Assembly: GCA_946886975.1 (NCBI GenBank)
Contig: CAMPJV010000082.1
Coordinates: 1-9,238 of the forward strand
Origin: an uncultured Taibaiella sp.
GTDB lineage: Bacteria > Bacteroidota > Bacteroidia > Chitinophagales > Chitinophagaceae
DNA length: 9,238 nt
Direction of reading: 5' to 3'
Numbering within the stretch: position 1 is the stretch's first letter; every line of letters begins with the position of its first letter. Made by a program: the position numbers and the translations under genes. Positions 5,948 through 9,238 of the stretch are shown piece after piece. The notes below the pieces were generated by a model. It saw nothing but the letters and a program-made list of their open reading frames with translations, made no database searches and was not told where the DNA came from.

Positions 5948-6642
5948 AAGAACAACTAACTAAAATAAAGCTTAGAGACTGGACGGAGACGAGGGCGCAC
6001 TCAAGCTGGCAGGTATTTAAGATAATGGCGGAGTTTGTGCAGGGGTTTGAGGCGATGGCCAAGATAGGTCCGTGTATCTGCATATTCGGGTCCGCGCGGA
6101 CACAACCAGGGCATAAATACTATGAGCTGGCCGTGGAAGTGGCGAAGAGACTGGCCGAGGAAGGATTTGGCATTATATCAGGCGGCGGGCCCGGAATAAT
6201 GGAAGCGGCTAATAAAGGAGCGAATACCGCTGGAGGGAGATCAGTAGGGCTGAACATTGAATTGCCTTTTGAGCAAGGGTCTAATCCTTATATAGACGGA
6301 GACAAGAACCTGAACTTTGACTACTTCTTTGTGAGGAAGGTGATGTTTGCGAAGTACTCGCAAGGCTTCATAATGATGCCAGGGGGGTGGGGGACGATGG
6401 ATGAGTTCTTTGAAGTGGCTACGCTGATCCAGACGAGAAAGTTTACACAGACACCGATGATCTGCATGGGCACCGAGTATTGGGGCGGGCTGTTTGATTG
6501 GATGAAGGAAACGATGCACGACAAGTTTGGGAATATCAGTCCGGGCGACCTGGAGCTTATCAAACTATTCGACACTCCTGATGAAGTAGTTGCTTACATG
6601 CAAGAGTTTTACACCCATAATAAGCTACAGCCAAACTTCTAA
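5944..6642 (+). CDS. LOG-family protein (TIGR00730), probable nucleoside 5'-monophosphate phosphoribohydrolase
   Basis: 232 residues with a Rossmann-like fold. After an N-terminal helical extension (1-40) come IFGSARTQPG (47-56), the phosphate-binding SGGGPGIMEAANKGA (79-93), RSVGLNIELP (99-108) and the signature PGGWGTMDE (146-154) with catalytic-type Glu154, plus Arg131 and Lys132 in the FFVRKVMF segment (128-135). These are the conserved residues of the LOG/YgdH group, whose members cleave the N-glycosidic bond of nucleoside monophosphates (cytokinin ribotides in plants, AMP or other NMPs in bacteria). Older annotations call such proteins lysine decarboxylases; that is not supported, as there is no PLP site. 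A likely role is nucleotide salvage or clean-up in the cytosol. ATG overlaps the symporter stop in ATGA, and the next gene starts 6 bases after its stop, so the set is operonic. Confidence 0.92.
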   Translation: MKEQLTKIKLRDWTETRAHSSWQVFKIMAEFVQGFEAMAKIGPCICIFGSARTQPGHKYYELAVEVAKRLAEEGFGIISGGGPGIMEAANKGANTAGGRSVGLNIELPFEQGSNPYIDGDKNLNFDYFFVRKVMFAKYSQGFIMMPGGWGTMDEFFEVATLIQTRKFTQTPMICMGTEYWGGLFDWMKETMHDKFGNISPGDLELIKLFDTPDEVVAYMQEFYTHNKLQPNF

Positions 6643-6648
6643 GCGAAT

Positions 6649-7302
6649 ATGACGCAGCTCTTATTATCCAGGACTCTACAGGACTATTCTGAGGAGTACA
6701 GTACAAAAGAGGATGAAGTATTAGCGGCGCTGAGCAGGGAAACACATCTGAAAGTTCCTCTCTCCATTATGCTTTCAGGGCACCTGCAGGGAGCAGTGCT
6801 ACAAATGGTCAGCAAGATGATAAGACCAGAGAGGATACTGGAAATCGGTACATATACTGGATATTCTGCTATATGCCTGGCGAAGGGGCTGGGAGACGAA
6901 GGAGTTTTGCATACAATTGAGATAAATGAGGAGCTGGAAGACATAGCTTTTCGTTATTTTTGTAAGGCAGGATTGGACAGGAAGATTACCCAGCACATAG
7001 GAAAGGCAGAAGAGATCATTCCTGCTATAGAGGAGCGGTTTGACCTGGTATTTATTGATGCGGATAAGCCAAATTACCAACTGTATTATGATTTAGTATT
7101 TGATAAAGTATCTTTAGGAGGCTTTATACTGGCTGATAATGTGCTTTATGACGGAGAGGTGGTGCTGCCAGCAGAAGAACAAAGTAAGAATGCCCGCGCT
7201 ATTCATTTGTTTAATGAAAAAGTGCGGGAAGATAAGAGAGTAGAACATGTGCTGTTGCCATTGCGCGATGGTATCATGATAGTGAGAAAAACATCAGAGT
7301 AA
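6649..7302 (+). CDS. Class I SAM-dependent O-methyltransferase
   Basis: 217 residues, the size of the bacterial catechol/caffeoyl-CoA O-methyltransferase group (COG4122). SAM motif I is LEIGTYTGYSA (64-74); the adenosine-ribose acidic position is Glu91 in HTIEIN (88-93). FDLVFIDADKPNY (131-143) carries the metal ligand Asp137 and Lys140, and LADNVLYDG (161-169) carries the further ligands Asp163 and Asn164. This points to a magnesium-dependent enzyme that methylates a hydroxyl on a small aromatic or catechol-type compound; the actual substrate is unknown. It is cytosolic, with no signal peptide. It lies 6 bases after the LOG gene and 22 bases before the glucosaminidase gene on the same strand, so it is most likely part of one transcript. 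All motifs are intact. Confidence 0.92.
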   Translation: MTQLLLSRTLQDYSEEYSTKEDEVLAALSRETHLKVPLSIMLSGHLQGAVLQMVSKMIRPERILEIGTYTGYSAICLAKGLGDEGVLHTIEINEELEDIAFRYFCKAGLDRKITQHIGKAEEIIPAIEERFDLVFIDADKPNYQLYYDLVFDKVSLGGFILADNVLYDGEVVLPAEEQSKNARAIHLFNEKVREDKRVEHVLLPLRDGIMIVRKTSE

Positions 7303-7324
7303 ACAACTAAAACTGTTATTGCTT

Positions 7325-9238
7325 ATGCAAAAGTGGAGGATAGCCTGCATTGTAATGATGCTTTGTGCGGTGAAGGATATGAATGCGCAGACCACCAGCT
7401 ACAATGACAGGGCGAAGAAATACATTGAGCAGTTCCGGCAATTAGCAATAGAAGAGCAACGCCGCAGTGGAATACCAGCGGCGATTACACTGGCCCAGGG
7501 CATACACGAAACAGCGGCTGGCAACAGTGAGCTTGCCACAAACGCAAATAACCACTTTGGCATTAAGTGCAAGAAGGAATGGAAGGGCGAGACATATAAG
7601 TATACGGATGACGCGCCTGATGAGTGCTTCAGAAAGTATAGCAGTCCTGAGCAGTCTTACCGCGATCACTCGGATTATCTCTCTACGGCTCCACGCTATG
7701 CTTCCTTATTTGCCTTGTCGAAGACTGATTATGCCGGCTGGGCAGCAGGTCTGAAGCGTTGCGGATATGCCACTAACCCGAAGTATGCGCAGCTATTGAT
7801 AAAGCTGGTGGAGGAGTATAAACTGCAGGATTATACCTATGTGGCCATGAGTCAGGGTGACAACCAGTTCAAGGAATCTGCGCAGAAGATAAAAGAGATC
7901 AGGACAGCCAACAATGGCGAAATCATTCCTAACGAGGATGTCAACCCGCGTTCTTTAACAGCTTCCATCAAATCTGATGAGTACGCTCCGCAAGTAAACA
8001 AGAGTAAAAAAAAAGGGATGCAGGTCAGCTACGGCGACGAAGCAAAAGAGGTAAAAGCTGAAACTGAGACCTACGCAGAAAACCCTGAAAAACCCGAGTT
8101 CGGGCAGTTGGTGAAGGTGAACGGACTTCGTGCCATTTATGTGAAGAAGGGGACTGTGCTGCTAAACGAGGCTTTCAAGTATAATATTCGCTATGCAAAG
8201 CTGCTGGAGCTGAATGACCTTGTGGACGGTCCCCTAGAAGCAGATATGTATGTGTACCTTGAGAAGAAGAACCCGAGAGGTGTACACGCAACCCATGTGG
8301 TGAAGCCAGGAGAGACCATCTCCCAGATAGCCCAGGCAGAAGGGATGCAATTGAAGTTCCTGAAGTATTACAACCATTTTGGATCGAACGAAGAACCCGT
8401 TGCTGGTGCCGTACTCCAGCTGCAACAGTATACTGAGGTGAAGCCCGAAACATATGTGAAGGTTGTAGCGCCGAGGGAGGAGGCTTCTTTTGCAGGAAGT
8501 AGCCCTAAGGCCGTGCCTCTCGGCGCAACTAGGACAAGGGCAAGCTATATCTCCAAGAAGGATATTGCAAAAGCAGCCGCACCTGCAGAAAAGAAAGCGA
8601 AAGCAACCCCCAAAGAGGAGACAGTAGCAATTGAAAAGGAGCCGGCAGTAGAAGAGTTGGCAAAGGAAGAGTCCGCGGAGATATCACAATCAGAAGAAGC
8701 TCCGTTTATTGCGGCAGCAAAACAAGAGACTGTGATGTCTAAGCAGGAAGAGCCGGTATTTCAATCTGAGCCAATAGCTAAGGTTGAAGAAGAGAAGACC
8801 ACAGACGAGCAGCCCATCTTGCCCCAGACACCGGTCTCTACCGCGGAACTTGTTGAGACGAAGGAGGACCCTAAGGATGTTGAAACAGAGGTGAGTAAAG
8901 CAGCAGAGACCACAGCGGAAGTGGCAAAGGAGGAAGAGGTAAAAGCAGTTCAGGTTGAGCAGTCCAAAGAGGAGGCACCAAAGGCAACTGAGAATGAAGC
9001 CAAGGCCACTGAAACAGCTGCCGCTCCTGAAGTAAGCTCCAAAGAAGCTACACCTGTGGAAGAAGTCCCGGCTGAAGCTTCGACTGCACCTGCCAAGCCC
9101 GATGCTGTCGGGACGGAGAAAGCTGATGTCACAGAGCCGGCGAAAGAAGGGACTTTGAGTGAGAACGCTGACGAGACCAAGCCTACTGAGGAAGAGAAGC
9201 CGGCAGAAGAGGAACCCAAGGAGCCGGAAGGCCCACAG
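7325..9238 (+). CDS. Secreted glucosaminidase with LysM-like regions and long acidic tail, 3' partial
   Basis: Open from ATG 7325 to the window edge (638 codons, no stop), so the C-terminus is missing. Residues 1-21 form a signal peptide ending MNA, before Q22. Residues about 25-170 are a GH73-type glucosaminidase domain, which cuts N-acetylglucosamine bonds in peptidoglycan: the FlgJ-like AQGIHETAAGNSELA (57-71) holds the probable catalytic Glu62, followed by NNHFGIK (75-81), a Cys82/Cys101 pair that may form a disulfide, and a SYRDHSDYL segment. After a linker come a degenerate LysM-like region (about 260-315) and a clearer LysM (about 321-367, HVVKPGETISQIAQ), both for peptidoglycan binding. 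From about 380 to the edge the chain is low-complexity, rich in E, K, A, P and T. A nine-A run (8006-8014) encodes Lys228-230 in the linker. Likely role: cell-wall remodelling in the periplasm or at the surface. It lies 22 bases after the methyltransferase gene, probably the same operon. Confidence 0.9.
   Translation, partial: MQKWRIACIVMMLCAVKDMNAQTTSYNDRAKKYIEQFRQLAIEEQRRSGIPAAITLAQGIHETAAGNSELATNANNHFGIKCKKEWKGETYKYTDDAPDECFRKYSSPEQSYRDHSDYLSTAPRYASLFALSKTDYAGWAAGLKRCGYATNPKYAQLLIKLVEEYKLQDYTYVAMSQGDNQFKESAQKIKEIRTANNGEIIPNEDVNPRSLTASIKSDEYAPQVNKSKKKGMQVSYGDEAKEVKAETETYAENPEKPEFGQLVKVNGLRAIYVKKGTVLLNEAFKYNIRYAKLLELNDLVDGPLEADMYVYLEKKNPRGVHATHVVKPGETISQIAQAEGMQLKFLKYYNHFGSNEEPVAGAVLQLQQYTEVKPETYVKVVAPREEASFAGSSPKAVPLGATRTRASYISKKDIAKAAAPAEKKAKATPKEETVAIEKEPAVEELAKEESAEISQSEEAPFIAAAKQETVMSKQEEPVFQSEPIAKVEEEKTTDEQPILPQTPVSTAELVETKEDPKDVETEVSKAAETTAEVAKEEEVKAVQVEQSKEEAPKATENEAKATETAAAPEVSSKEATPVEEVPAEASTAPAKPDAVGTEKADVTEPAKEGTLSENADETKPTEEEKPAEEEPKEPEGPQ

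Noticed and set aside
5944..6642. Lysine decarboxylase annotation for the LOG-family gene
   Set aside because: There is no PLP-binding lysine motif; the PGGxGTxxE signature belongs to phosphoribohydrolases.
7442..7754. Open frames of 75 and 95 codons on both strands inside the glucosaminidase gene
   Set aside because: They sit inside the reading frame that carries the signal peptide, catalytic motif and cysteine pair; no independent coding signs.
8950..9219. Minus-strand Ser/Ala/Val-rich frame that looks like a low-complexity surface protein
   Set aside because: It is the exact antisense image of the E/K/A/P-rich tail: glutamate-rich codons read as Ser, Leu and Phe on the other strand. The sense frame is continuous with the glucosaminidase.

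Overview
The window looks like chromosomal DNA of a member of the Bacteroidota, most likely a Chitinophagaceae-type relative; this is inferred, not proven. The support is: promoters of the Bacteroidota pattern TTG/TTTG-N17-23-TAnnTTTG in front of several transcription units; weak or absent Shine-Dalgarno sequences before most genes; a tRNA without an encoded CCA end; a Bacteroidota-style glucosaminidase/LysM protein; and a ComA-family gene next to aroE, a pairing I associate with this phylum. Nothing resembling a phage, transposon, plasmid origin or CRISPR array was seen.

Left part (1-1863). A cut-off, degenerate tRNA-like element resembling tRNA-Val(GAC) lies at the left edge on the minus strand. 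A complete tRNA-Ala(GGC) follows, with its own near-perfect promoter and a UUCG-tetraloop terminator. Position 192-366 is a divergent promoter region. On the plus strand it appears to serve a possible 31-residue one-helix membrane peptide (367-462), whose last 15 bases overlap the end of lpxB. The minus-strand pair of a 96-residue membrane protein and lpxB (lipid A disaccharide synthase) fills the rest.

Middle part (1864-4470, plus strand). A promoter drives a ComA-family phosphosulfolactate synthase, followed by an intrinsic terminator and then aroE (shikimate dehydrogenase). A possible 40-residue ORF starts within the aroE stop codon. After a non-coding stretch comes a small secreted beta-barrel-like protein with its own promoter and a strong terminator.

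Right part (4472-9238, plus strand). Four tightly packed genes look like one operon: a sodium:solute symporter, a LOG-family phosphoribohydrolase-like protein (ATGA overlap with the symporter), a class I O-methyltransferase, and a large secreted peptidoglycan glucosaminidase. The last has two LysM-like regions and a very long acidic E/K/A/P/T tail that runs off the right edge without a stop.

Functionally the window mixes envelope work (lipid A, peptidoglycan hydrolysis, a beta-barrel, transport) with central and accessory metabolism (shikimate pathway, sulfite plus PEP chemistry, nucleotide clean-up, methylation). I found no convincing evidence of a wholly new multi-gene system. The items most worth a second look are the two unlisted small ORFs, the degenerate tRNA, the ComA-aroE arrangement with a terminator between them, and the A9 tract inside the glucosaminidase gene.
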